From CAZJPS01 sp964548055 (lineage in GTDB: Bacteria; Patescibacteriota; Gracilibacteria; Peribacterales; Peribacteraceae): DNA of 10,514 nucleotides. Every line of letters starts with the position of its first letter. Within the stretch, counting starts at the first letter, position 1. Location: positions 1-10,514 of the forward strand of contig CAZJPS010000042.1 in assembly GCA_964548055.1 (NCBI GenBank), written 5' to 3'. The position numbers and the translations under genes were made by a program. The notes beneath the pieces were generated by a model. It ran no database searches. It saw only the letters and a program-made list of their open reading frames with translations, and was not told where the DNA came from. This document shows, in pieces, positions 1-5,599 of this stretch.

Positions 1-190
1 ACGGCATACATACTTGAGTATGATTCTTTTTTGATTGCCACCACTCCAAGGCAAGCAAAACAAATGAAATTCCTATAAGAACCCATGTTGCATCTATGGT
101 TTTTCCCCCTCGCAAGCACACAGAACACAATAGAAAAACAAACAAGACGTATTCAAATGCGCGAGTACGGACAAGAGGACCAAATAACAC
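1..190 (-). CDS. partial membrane protein, unknown function (N-terminal part)
   Basis: A minus-strand frame is open from a TGA at 217-215 to the window edge and yields about 63 residues from a GTG at 190. The translation has two hydrophobic stretches, roughly residues 14-28 (EYVLFVFLLCSVCL) and 38-53 (TWVLIGISFVLLALEW), joined by a short polar loop and followed by a charged tail (QSKKNH), as in a polytopic membrane protein. I do not recognise a family. The GTG start is chosen because a -10-like CATACT (203-198) ends 7 nt before it, the spacing seen at other genes here, and no ATG lies between the stop and the GTG. It is divergent from the gene at 276. The protein continues beyond the window, so total length and function cannot be judged. 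Confidence 0.5.
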   Translation of the reverse strand, partial: MLFGPLVRTRAFEYVLFVFLLCSVCLRGGKTIDATWVLIGISFVLLALEWWQSKKNHTQVCMP

Positions 191-197
191 GAAGTAC

Positions 198-203
198 AGT
201 ATG
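198..203 (-). promoter_or_regulatory. candidate -10 box for the leftward partial gene
   Basis: On the minus strand CATACT lies 7 nt before the GTG at 190, so transcription would start at or next to the start codon. No good -35 is visible. A small inverted repeat (AGTGA, 4-nt loop, TCACT, 206-219) lies just upstream and could bind a regulator. Confidence 0.3.
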
Positions 204-260
204 GCAGTGAAACATCACTTTATGCCAGCTCTCCAAGAGATTCCTTTATATACATTTTTA

Positions 261-269
261 TGTTATAAT
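261..269 (+). promoter_or_regulatory. extended -10 promoter, leaderless
   Basis: TGTTATAAT is a perfect TGnTATAAT extended -10 element. It ends 6 nt before the ATG at 276, so the predicted transcription start coincides with the start codon. No clear -35 is present, which extended -10 promoters tolerate. Confidence 0.6.
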
Positions 270-275
270 ATTCTT

Positions 276-569
276 ATGACACAAACAGGTTTTCTCACTC
301 TAAAACAGTTCTACCTACTGCAATTATTATGTGCGGTGAGTGCAATTATTCTACTGCTGCAAATAAGTTCTACCTGGAACAAAGCAGGCGTACCACTTGC
401 TATGACATCTGTGTACGGAACAATGCCTTTGCCACAAGAAAACAAGCGCATAACTACACGAGTACAAACTAGAATTGAGGCGGGATCCCACCAAGGTCCT
501 GTTCGATTGCGAGTAAAAAAAGCTACATTTACAAGGCCAAAACGTGTTCACGAAAGTATTGGATTATAA
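276..569 (+). CDS. small single-span membrane protein, unknown function
   Basis: The gene encodes 97 residues. The N-terminal third holds one hydrophobic segment (about residues 12-28, FYLLQLLCAVSAIILLL). The rest is hydrophilic and strongly basic (RITTRVQTR, RLRVKKATF, RPKRVH), which suggests a membrane-anchored protein whose tail could contact nucleic acid, phospholipid or cell-wall polymer; that role is inference. The frame is open further upstream, to an ATG at 96, but that longer start would cross the promoter at 261-269 and the divergent gene. The ATG at 276 is 6 nt after a perfect extended -10 box and is preferred. There is no Shine-Dalgarno sequence. msrB starts 24 nt after its stop. 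I do not recognise the family. Confidence 0.55.
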   Translation: MTQTGFLTLKQFYLLQLLCAVSAIILLLQISSTWNKAGVPLAMTSVYGTMPLPQENKRITTRVQTRIEAGSHQGPVRLRVKKATFTRPKRVHESIGL

Positions 570-593
570 GAATGGAACGAGCAGAATGGCAGT

Positions 594-956
594 ATGAACT
601 TTCAACCCCTCACGCCAGAAGAAGAACACATCATTGTCCGTAAAGGAACGGAGCTTCCTTTTACGGGCGAATACAACAATTTTTTTGAAACAGGAACGTA
701 CATCTGTAAAAGATGCGGCGTAGAGCTGTACCGCTCCACCGATAAATTTGATGCCGGCTGTGGTTGGCCCAGCTTTGATGATGAAATTCCTGGAGCTGTA
801 AAAAAGTCTATTGATGCAGATGGATTACGAACTGAAATTCAATGTGCAAATTGTGATGCGCATTTGGGCCATGTATTCACAGGCGAACATCTCACCAAAA
901 AGAATGTGAGGCATTGTGTGAATTCACTTTCGTTGCGATTTGTTCCCGCTTCGTAA
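594..956 (+). CDS. msrB: peptide-methionine (R)-S-oxide reductase MsrB
   Basis: The 120-residue protein is a complete MsrB domain, the cytoplasmic enzyme that reduces methionine-R-sulfoxide in proteins using thioredoxin. It opens with the family signature LTPEEEHIIVRKGTE and PFTGEY. Two CxxC pairs, C38/C41 (CKRC) and C84/C87 (CANC), form the structural zinc site. GCGWPSF (54-60) carries the conserved Trp-Pro-Ser and C56, the usual resolving cysteine. C108 in RHCVNS is the catalytic cysteine, followed by SLRFVP. Length is normal for a stand-alone MsrB; no MsrA domain is fused. The ATG at 594 places the N-terminus where family members begin, although no Shine-Dalgarno sequence precedes it. A TATAAG at 565-570 overlapping the upstream stop could be its -10. 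Its role is oxidative repair, and the VOC protein follows on the same strand. Confidence 0.95.
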   Translation: MNFQPLTPEEEHIIVRKGTELPFTGEYNNFFETGTYICKRCGVELYRSTDKFDAGCGWPSFDDEIPGAVKKSIDADGLRTEIQCANCDAHLGHVFTGEHLTKKNVRHCVNSLSLRFVPAS

Positions 957-1009
957 ACAGAACTCAATCAAATTGCGAACTATAAGAAAGAAGCATACTC
1001 TCAGTGCAT

Positions 1010-1405
1010 ATGGACCCCATCGTACATTTCGAAATCCCTGTCGATGATCTGGAAAGCGCTCGTACATTTTATTCCTCCATCTTTGGGTGGAAATTGAGCG
1101 ATTGGGCCATGCCCGATGGCTCTACCTTCGTGGGCGTTCACACTACCCCCATCGATGAAAAAACTCGTGTCCCTCTCAAGCCAGGTGCGATCAACGGAGG
1201 AATCCTTAAAAAAAATGAGCATGTAAAAATGCCTGTGGTTGCAGTAAACGTTGCTTCAATAGATGAAACAGTAAAGAAAATTGAGAAAGGCGGCGGAAAA
1301 GTGACCATGCCCAAAATGGATATGATGGGCATGGGCTTTTACGCATACGTGCAGGATCCTTCTGGGAATACATTGGGATTGTGGGAGGATCTTCCGAAGA
1401 AATAG
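1010..1405 (+). CDS. VOC superfamily (glyoxalase/bleomycin-resistance-like) protein
   Basis: The 131-residue protein has the paired beta-alpha-beta-beta-beta architecture of the vicinal oxygen chelate family. The first half begins HFEIPVDDLESARTFYSSIFGWKL, with a candidate metal-ligand His6. The second half ends FYAYVQDPSGNTLGLWED, the usual closing strand with a candidate metal-ligand Glu. It most resembles the subgroup often annotated as glyoxalase/dioxygenase-like; the substrate cannot be read from sequence. A methionine-rich stretch (MPKMDMMGMGF) precedes the last strand. Start: a GTG at 1004 is in frame two codons earlier, but ATG at 1010 gives the typical VOC N-terminus. A CATACT at 994-999 may be the -10, putting transcription start at the initiation codon. 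It converges with the gene at 1470. Confidence 0.85.
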   Translation: MDPIVHFEIPVDDLESARTFYSSIFGWKLSDWAMPDGSTFVGVHTTPIDEKTRVPLKPGAINGGILKKNEHVKMPVVAVNVASIDETVKKIEKGGGKVTMPKMDMMGMGFYAYVQDPSGNTLGLWEDLPKK

Positions 1406-1407
1406 AG

Positions 1408-1464
1408 ATTCTTAACCGCAAGAATGGGATTACAAAATGCTGTGTGCTTATCACCACAATCCCC
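1408..1464. other. convergent gene junction with weak inverted repeats
   Basis: Between the ends of the VOC gene and the minus-strand gene lie two modest inverted repeats: ATTCTT/AAGAAT (1408-1413 with 1420-1425) and GGGATT/AATCCC (1426-1431 with 1459-1464). Either could form a hairpin at the end of both transcripts, but neither has a T tract, so I do not call a terminator. Confidence 0.25.
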
Positions 1465-1469
1465 AAACA

Positions 1470-1946
1470 TCAACGAATAGAGCTAATGATATAATCAAAA
1501 ATTCTGCGAGAACCTCCTTTATATGAACTAGAAGAAAAGATTCCTACGCCACCTGAAGCAAGTGGTACATGAATTTCATATTTCTTACCTTCGCAATAAT
1601 CTTCCCTGCAGTATTCCGGAAGAATAACCATATCGTACAATTTCCCTTTGATACTACGTTTTTGTTTTTGTATGGGCTTTGGATAGTTGTCGTAGCGCAC
1701 TTGCCTGACCTTTGATGCATTTGTTCCATAATAGATCTCAAAGCTGAGTGCCTTCCCTTTTTTAGCAGTCAAAGTACCGATGAGATGCTCTTCAATCTTG
1801 ATAGTATCAGGCACGGTTATTTGAAGGCCGTTATCACCAAATTGTTGTGTTTTCCACTCACTAAGAAGCGGATAGGCAGCAAGAGTGTGAGGCGCAAAGC
1901 CTGCCAGTCCGATTGCAATCAGAGTTCTAAGTAAGAATAGGCGCAT
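1470..1946 (-). CDS. secreted protein with signal peptide, unknown function
   Basis: The 158-residue protein starts with a classical Sec signal peptide: basic MRLFLLR, a hydrophobic core (TLIAIGLAGFA), and a likely signal peptidase I site after residues 22-24 (LAA, before YPLLSEW). The mature part (about 134 residues) is rich in beta-strand-like sequence and carries two cysteines close together (C113 and C118 in EYCREDYCEG), which could form a disulfide or bind a metal. The C-terminus (RRIFDYIISSIR) looks like a terminal helix. I do not recognise a family. The layout, a small exported domain read on the same strand 40 nt after tRNA-Leu, leaves open co-transcription with the tRNA. TATTAT and TATTTT about 9-12 nt before the ATG could be an independent -10. 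No Shine-Dalgarno sequence is visible. Confidence 0.7.
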   Translation of the reverse strand: MRLFLLRTLIAIGLAGFAPHTLAAYPLLSEWKTQQFGDNGLQITVPDTIKIEEHLIGTLTAKKGKALSFEIYYGTNASKVRQVRYDNYPKPIQKQKRSIKGKLYDMVILPEYCREDYCEGKKYEIHVPLASGGVGIFSSSSYKGGSRRIFDYIISSIR

Positions 1947-1985
1947 AATTTAACGAAAATAATAAGGATCACTGCGAAAACCTTA

Positions 1986-2072
1986 TGGTGCCGACGGCGA
2001 GACTCGAACTCGCACATCCGTAAAGATACACGCTCCTGAAGCGTGCGCGTCTACCAATTCCGCCACGTCGGC
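1986..2072 (-). tRNA. tRNA-Leu (anticodon CAG)
   Basis: An 87-nt class II tRNA with an encoded 3' CCA. The acceptor arm GCCGACG pairs perfectly with CGTCGGC, with discriminator A. The D-arm region contains the usual GGCGGAATTGGTAGACGC of bacterial tRNA-Leu. The anticodon stem CACGC/GCGTG closes a loop TTCAGGA, giving anticodon CAG, which reads CUG. A long variable arm follows, and the T loop is TTCGAGT. A discriminator A and long variable arm are expected of tRNA-Leu. Its 5' end is only 9 nt downstream of the T tract of the marR terminator, so its promoter must overlap that hairpin or the tRNA must come from read-through. TACTAT at 2102-2097 is a possible -10. Confidence 0.95.
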
Positions 2073-2081
2073 ACGGTGTTG

Positions 2082-2119
2082 AAAAAGAGCGCAAACATAG
2101 TAGCAGCTGTTTGCGCTCT
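2082..2119 (-). terminator. Rho-independent terminator of the marR-like gene
   Basis: A perfect 12-bp stem, AGAGCGCAAACA pairing with TGTTTGCGCTCT (2108-2119 and 2086-2097), with a 10-nt loop, is followed on the minus strand by five T residues (2086-2082). It lies 30 nt past the marR stop codon, in the correct orientation. On the plus strand no T tract follows, so it is directional. Confidence 0.9.
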
Positions 2120-2149
2120 GTATAGGAATTAATAAAGTTGAATTCGTAG

Positions 2150-2575
2150 TTATAGGGCTCCCTTCAGCCTGTTTAGGACATCCGATATACCCGCCAACTT
2201 CTTCACTTTCGAAGAAGGCAACACTTCCTGAGCCAGATATTCAGCATCCTCTAAAGATTCGGTAAGCCTGCGCTTTCCAACGGGCGTGAGGACTACAAAA
2301 CTCACACGAGCGTCCTGTTTATTTGCTTGGCGTTTTACGAGGCCGATCTTTTCCATAGGAACAAGCAGACGTGTAACGCCCGAAGCAGTAAGACCCACTT
2401 TTTCTGCAAGATCCACCCTGCGCATTTTTTCCTCTTTGGCTTGGCTTAAGTGATACAGAATCATGAAATCGCTAAAGCCGATGCCGTTGAGGGCGCTATC
2501 GAATCTGCGAGCCATGACCGATTGGATCTTGGCGAGATGTAAAAAGAATTGAATAGAAGAACTTATGGTTTTCAT
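2150..2575 (-). CDS. MarR family transcriptional regulator
   Basis: The 141-residue protein is a compact MarR-type winged-helix regulator. An N-terminal dimerisation helix (about 1-30) leads into the winged helix: MRRVDLAEKVGLTASGVTRLLVPMEKIGLV (51-80) is the helix-turn-helix, and KQDARVSFVVLTPVG (86-100) is the wing with the D-x-R motif typical of MarR proteins. C-terminal helices complete the dimer interface. Such proteins bind palindromic DNA as homodimers and release it on binding small phenolic, oxidant or other ligands; the ligand here is unknown. Start: the frame is open to an ATG at 2602, but that start would include the -10 box, so the ATG at 2575, 8 nt after TATCAT, is preferred. 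No neighbouring efflux gene is present, so the obvious target is its own promoter. Confidence 0.88.
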   Translation of the reverse strand: MKTISSSIQFFLHLAKIQSVMARRFDSALNGIGFSDFMILYHLSQAKEEKMRRVDLAEKVGLTASGVTRLLVPMEKIGLVKRQANKQDARVSFVVLTPVGKRRLTESLEDAEYLAQEVLPSSKVKKLAGISDVLNRLKGAL

Positions 2576-2583
2576 ATGCTTGC

Positions 2584-2613
2584 ATGATACTTGAGTAATC
2601 AAGTACTAGTCAA
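2584..2613 (-). promoter_or_regulatory. marR promoter, near-leaderless
   Basis: On the minus strand TTGACT (2613-2608) and TATCAT (2589-2584) are separated by 18 bp, a good sigma-70-type pair. The -10 ends 8 nt before the ATG at 2575, predicting no leader or one or two nucleotides. Confidence 0.65.
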
Positions 2614-2619
2614 TTACTT
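2588..2619. promoter_or_regulatory. palindromic operator, likely MarR autoregulatory site
   Basis: TACTTGA and TCAAGTA form a perfect 7-bp inverted repeat with a 4-bp spacer (2588-2605). A third half-site, TACTT at 2615-2619, pairs with AAGTA at 2601-2605 across 9 bp. The 18-bp palindrome sits between the -35 and -10 of the marR promoter, so a bound dimer would block RNA polymerase. Site size and placement fit MarR autoregulation; the binding protein is inferred. Confidence 0.6.
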
Positions 2620-2660
2620 TTCGTAAAAAAGTCAGTAAATATCTAAAATGACCTGTACTA

Positions 2661-2695
2661 GCGTGTCATGGTTAGCTTGTCGAACCATGGCACGC
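2661..2695. repeat. long hairpin repeat A (GCTTGTCGAA core)
   Basis: A 13-bp inverted repeat with one G-T pair: GCGTGTCATGGTT (2661-2673) with AACCATGGCACGC (2683-2695), around a 9-nt loop. The sequence AGCTTGTCGAA (2674-2684) spans the loop and recurs inverted in repeat B. There is no T tract, so this is REP-like rather than a terminator. Confidence 0.6.
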
Positions 2696-2740
2696 GGGCC
2701 CTCTGCAACAAATGACTCCCGTGACTTCACCGAAGTGACC

Positions 2741-2775
2741 GCATGTCGCCCTTCGACAAGCTCAAGGTGACATGC
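2741..2775. repeat. long hairpin repeat B (TTCGACAAGCT core)
   Basis: GCATGTCGCC (2741-2750) pairs with GGTGACATGC (2766-2775), ten pairs including one G-T, closing a loop that contains TTCGACAAGCT (2752-2762), the exact reverse complement of the loop sequence of repeat A. Size (35 bp) and architecture match repeat A, so the two are inverted copies of one repeat type with different stems. Confidence 0.6.
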
Positions 2776-2801
2776 TTGGGTTTATAAAATCAATTCAGTA
2801 T

Positions 2802-2830
2802 CAAGAAAGACCGCTTGCGCGGTCTTCTTG
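2802..2830. terminator. terminator-like hairpin in a divergent intergenic region
   Basis: AAGACCGC and GCGGTCTT form an 8-bp stem with a TTGC loop. One bulged A allows four more pairs (CAAG with CTTG), giving 12 pairs over 2802-2830. A pyrimidine-rich tract (CTTCTCTTTCCCTTT) follows on the plus strand, weaker than a true T tract. No coding sequence ends upstream of it on either strand, because marR and the DUF2585 gene both start in this region and point away. It may end a small RNA or be a relic. Confidence 0.45.
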
Positions 2831-3036
2831 CTTCTCTTTCCCTTTAACGATTGGACCTATGATGTTTTGTTTATAAATGCCTAATACCTAAAGCCTTAAG
2901 AGTTCACTTCATGTGGGCAGGGGTGTGAAAGAAATATAACGCTTAAGCACGGCAAAGCTTACGAATATGTCCTTAAGGGAAGATTAAGACACAAATGGCG
3001 CGGGTACTTCTGCCTTTGCTTTAGCCAAAAGAAGAT
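2831..3036. other. gene-free stretch upstream of the DUF2585 gene
   Basis: I see no coding frame longer than about ten codons here on the plus strand and no clear RNA gene. With 2620-2830 it makes a gene-poor region of over 400 bp between marR and the DUF2585 gene; the repeats are all in its left half. CTTAAG occurs three times (2896-2901, 2942-2947, 2973-2978), possibly by chance. Confidence 0.35.
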
Positions 3037-3042
3037 TAGAAT
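3037..3042 (+). promoter_or_regulatory. -10 box of the DUF2585 gene, leaderless
   Basis: TAGAAT matches TATAAT at five of six positions and ends 7 nt before the ATG at 3050, so transcription should start at or next to the start codon. A -35 is not clear (TTGCTT at 3016-3021 would leave a 15-bp spacer). Confidence 0.45.
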
Positions 3043-3049
3043 TGCTGTG

Positions 3050-3631
3050 ATGATTGAATCTGAAACCAGTTCTCCTCTCTTTACAAAAACCAGCACATCT
3101 GTTGCTGCGGTTATTTTTGCGCTGTTCATTCTTACTCTTCATTTCATGGGACGTATTCCCATGTGTGAATGCGGGTTTGGGCTGTGGACAATGAGCGGGT
3201 GGAGCAGCAGTACATCACAGAACTTGGGTGATCCATATTCATTCTCGCATGTACTGCACGGGATCATTTTTTACGGATTCCTGTGGTTCTTCAGAAAAAA
3301 AATCCCTGCTGAGTATCGATTAATCATCGCGATACTGATAGAAGTAGCCTGGGAAATTTTTGAGAATACTCCCTTCACTATTAATAGGTATCGCACGGCA
3401 ACGGCTTCTTTAGATTACTTTGGAGATAGCATTTTGAATTCTGTGGGAGATGTAGTTTCAATGATTGTGGGTTATTGGTTTGCTTCCAAGTTTTCCTTTA
3501 TTTGGAGTATTTTGATTTTTGTAGTTATTGAATTTGCAATGCTCTATTTTTTGCGAGATAACCTTTCACTCAATGTGCTCATGCTGATACATCCAATTGA
3601 TATCATCAAAACGTGGCAGATGGCAAAATGA
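3050..3631 (+). CDS. DUF2585 / UPF0314 family membrane protein
   Basis: The 193-residue protein carries the conserved core of the DUF2585 (UPF0314) family as I know it: an N-terminal membrane segment, then GRIPMCECGFGLWTMSG, SQNLGDPYSFSHVLHG, a second membrane segment, a helix with EVAWEIFENTPFTINRYR, then DYFGDSILNSVGDV, and two further membrane segments. The many conserved polar residues (Cys-x-Cys, DPYSFSH, WEIFEN, NRYR, GDS-NS-D) near or inside the membrane suggest an enzyme or metal-binding membrane protein, but the family has no assigned function known to me. A GTG at 3047 is in frame one codon earlier; ATG at 3050 is preferred, 7 nt after a TAGAAT box. Best-known members are alphaproteobacterial, so its presence here may reflect transfer. 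The glycosyltransferase downstream is about 200 bp away and probably separately expressed. Confidence 0.88.
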   Translation: MIESETSSPLFTKTSTSVAAVIFALFILTLHFMGRIPMCECGFGLWTMSGWSSSTSQNLGDPYSFSHVLHGIIFYGFLWFFRKKIPAEYRLIIAILIEVAWEIFENTPFTINRYRTATASLDYFGDSILNSVGDVVSMIVGYWFASKFSFIWSILIFVVIEFAMLYFLRDNLSLNVLMLIHPIDIIKTWQMAK

Positions 3632-3688
3632 CTTTTGTAACGAAAGAGAAGTTCATCCGTATAGATATATGACTCTTCTCCCTTTCTT

Positions 3689-3754
3689 ATGAGAGCCAGC
3701 CCCCTCTTCCTACTCCCTCCACTTATTCTTTTAGCATTCATTCTTGGCATGTAA
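3689..3754 (+). CDS. possible 21-residue hydrophobic peptide
   Basis: A short frame, ATG at 3689 to TAA at 3754, encodes MRASPLFLLPPLILLAFILG plus a final Met: almost wholly hydrophobic after a basic N-terminus, like a one-span membrane peptide. The pyrimidine tract before the ATG (CTTCTCCCTTTCTT) resembles the one before groEL. TATATG at 3665-3670 could be part of a promoter. A chance ORF of this size is quite possible. Confidence 0.25.
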   Translation: MRASPLFLLPPLILLAFILGM

Positions 3755-3834
3755 GAAATAATGGCGGTTCAAAAGAGTGCCTTGCTGCATAACCACTGAA
3801 TCCAGTACGCTAGATCTTAATTTCTCGTAGCCAT

Positions 3835-5580
3835 TTGAACCTGGGAACTTTTCGAACATCTGTATGGAACGAAGTGCGTATACATCCACTACGCGCTCTT
3901 CTCTTTTTGCTCTGTACGGTGGCAGCTGTAAAAGGTTTGTATGATCTGTATGCAGAACTAACAAGGCAACTTGGAGGGCCACTCTATTTAGATGCAAAAA
4001 TTTATTTTGCGGCGGGGCGTGGAATTTTAAATGGGCTGGATCCCTACAGAGAAGTATTTGAAAGTAAACCACCGGGCATGTTCCAAATTTCTGCTTTGTC
4101 TTTGTGGATATCCAACACACAAATGACAGCATCCATTTTGCAAGTGGTAGTTTTACTGGGAACTTTAGTCTGCAGCGTGCTCTTCATGCAGAAGCTGACT
4201 CGCTTAGCTCCTGCCAGTGAAAGGCGACCCTGGATCTTACTCTCATTTTTACTCGGTCTGCTCTTTGTTCAATATAGCGCCCTCCAAAGCGGCTACATTC
4301 AAACAGAATCCTTCGCGATTTTCTTTGTGCTTCTGTATTTCCTCACACTCGCCTGGTCTACAAACCAAATAAGCGTGCTTCGGATTATTATTGCATCGCT
4401 TTTCTTCTTTCTTGCTATTTGGTTCAAAGAACCGTTCGGCATTGCACTACTCACAGGTGCGCTTCTTCTTTCAAAAACAGTACGAGATTTCATACGCTCA
4501 TTCATTATCCCCGCCATTGCAGCAGGCATCCTTGGTATTGTAATGCTCTGGATCCTTGGATATTTGGATTCTTACATCGAACTGTATTTGCCACAGATGT
4601 TTGGAACGCATACGCAAAGCGAAGGATCACCATGGATTCGTGGGCTTTATGCTTTCCGCATGCTGAAAGATCTTTTCCTGTTCTCGCCATTTTTGTGTAG
4701 TGCATTTTTACTCTCTCTCATCGGGCTTCCACTTCCCTCTATTTTGTCTCAGGGAAACCGCCTAGTAATTGCGTGCATTGCATTTTTTGCGGCCGTTATT
4801 TCTCCCTTCATTCCATTTCCACTTATTCTACTTGCGACAGATACAAAGCTTACAGCCATTGATACAACCACACTCCTTCTTTATACCGTACTCAGCACAG
4901 CAGCTGGATATGTACTCCTTTGGTTCCTTACTGAAACGCAAGAACGAGCATCACTCATGCGTAGAGCGATTGTGATTTCAGTGTGCATTTATTTCACTTC
5001 TACCTTCGTTGGGCTTAGTGCAAAATTTTATCCTCATCATTTTATTGTCGCAATTCCCCTCTACGTTCTTTTGCTTTCCATAAGTGCAAAAGCGATTCTT
5101 TCTTGGCTCTCTATTTTTCAGCAACGGATACTGGTGTCTGTTTCACTCATCACAGCACTCATAGGTGTATTCATCTTTCCAACCGCAAGAGCCATAGATC
5201 CATTGCAAACGGACCCGGCCGAAAAAACGTTCCATCAAAATGCCGAGCGTTTAGATCACCTGATGGATCAATGTGATTTTGAGCGTTACATCTTCTACGG
5301 ATGGGAAGGAGAAAATTTGTGGGCGTATACCAAGCATTCTGTGTACGGATCCAGTTACACCAATCTCACCTGGAATTTGGATCGCACAATTCCGGTTTTT
5401 GCCGACATGTTCTCAAAGCGTCTCTCAGAATCCCCTCTCATCGTCATCTTCGAGGAACGCATTCCAGATTTAGTGAACCTTACACAAGGAACACTATGGA
5501 GTGTGTATACGCGCGATATTCCAGAGTGTGCAAAGGCAGATATGCCAGTGGCGGACTATACTCTGCTGTTTCATAGGTAG
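3835..5580 (+). CDS. polytopic membrane glycosyltransferase-like protein (GT-C / GT39-like)
   Basis: The 581-residue protein has about ten to twelve hydrophobic segments, beginning at residues 20-35. The first outer loop contains LYLDAKIYFAAGRGILNGLDPY (50-71) and ESKPPGMF (76-83). An Asp after the first membrane helix and a DPY...KPPG pattern are typical of GT-C-fold enzymes (GT39/PMT_2-like) that transfer sugars from polyprenyl-phosphate donors outside the membrane; Asp53 is the likely catalytic residue. The C-terminal hundred residues (from about 480, with CDFERYIFYGWEGENLWAY) form a soluble outer domain. Probable role: glycosylation of surface proteins or polysaccharide; donor and acceptor cannot be told. 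The start is uncertain: TTG at 3835 leaves a plausible cytoplasmic N-terminus, and GTG at 3874 is an alternative. Neither has a Shine-Dalgarno sequence. The gene ends 19 bp before the repeat hairpin at 5600. Confidence 0.8.
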   Translation: MNLGTFRTSVWNEVRIHPLRALLFLLCTVAAVKGLYDLYAELTRQLGGPLYLDAKIYFAAGRGILNGLDPYREVFESKPPGMFQISALSLWISNTQMTASILQVVVLLGTLVCSVLFMQKLTRLAPASERRPWILLSFLLGLLFVQYSALQSGYIQTESFAIFFVLLYFLTLAWSTNQISVLRIIIASLFFFLAIWFKEPFGIALLTGALLLSKTVRDFIRSFIIPAIAAGILGIVMLWILGYLDSYIELYLPQMFGTHTQSEGSPWIRGLYAFRMLKDLFLFSPFLCSAFLLSLIGLPLPSILSQGNRLVIACIAFFAAVISPFIPFPLILLATDTKLTAIDTTTLLLYTVLSTAAGYVLLWFLTETQERASLMRRAIVISVCIYFTSTFVGLSAKFYPHHFIVAIPLYVLLLSISAKAILSWLSIFQQRILVSVSLITALIGVFIFPTARAIDPLQTDPAEKTFHQNAERLDHLMDQCDFERYIFYGWEGENLWAYTKHSVYGSSYTNLTWNLDRTIPVFADMFSKRLSESPLIVIFEERIPDLVNLTQGTLWSVYTRDIPECAKADMPVADYTLLFHR

Positions 5581-5599
5581 AAGTTTCACCAGTACTTGG

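Noticed and set aside
96..275. N-terminal extension of the gene at 276 back to an ATG at 96
   Set aside because: It would overlap the divergent frame and run through a perfect extended -10 promoter; the added residues are low-complexity basic/polar sequence with no recognisable domain.
2576..2602. Longer MarR start at 2602
   Set aside because: That codon lies upstream of and overlaps the -10 box and operator; the ATG at 2575 fits both promoter and family length.
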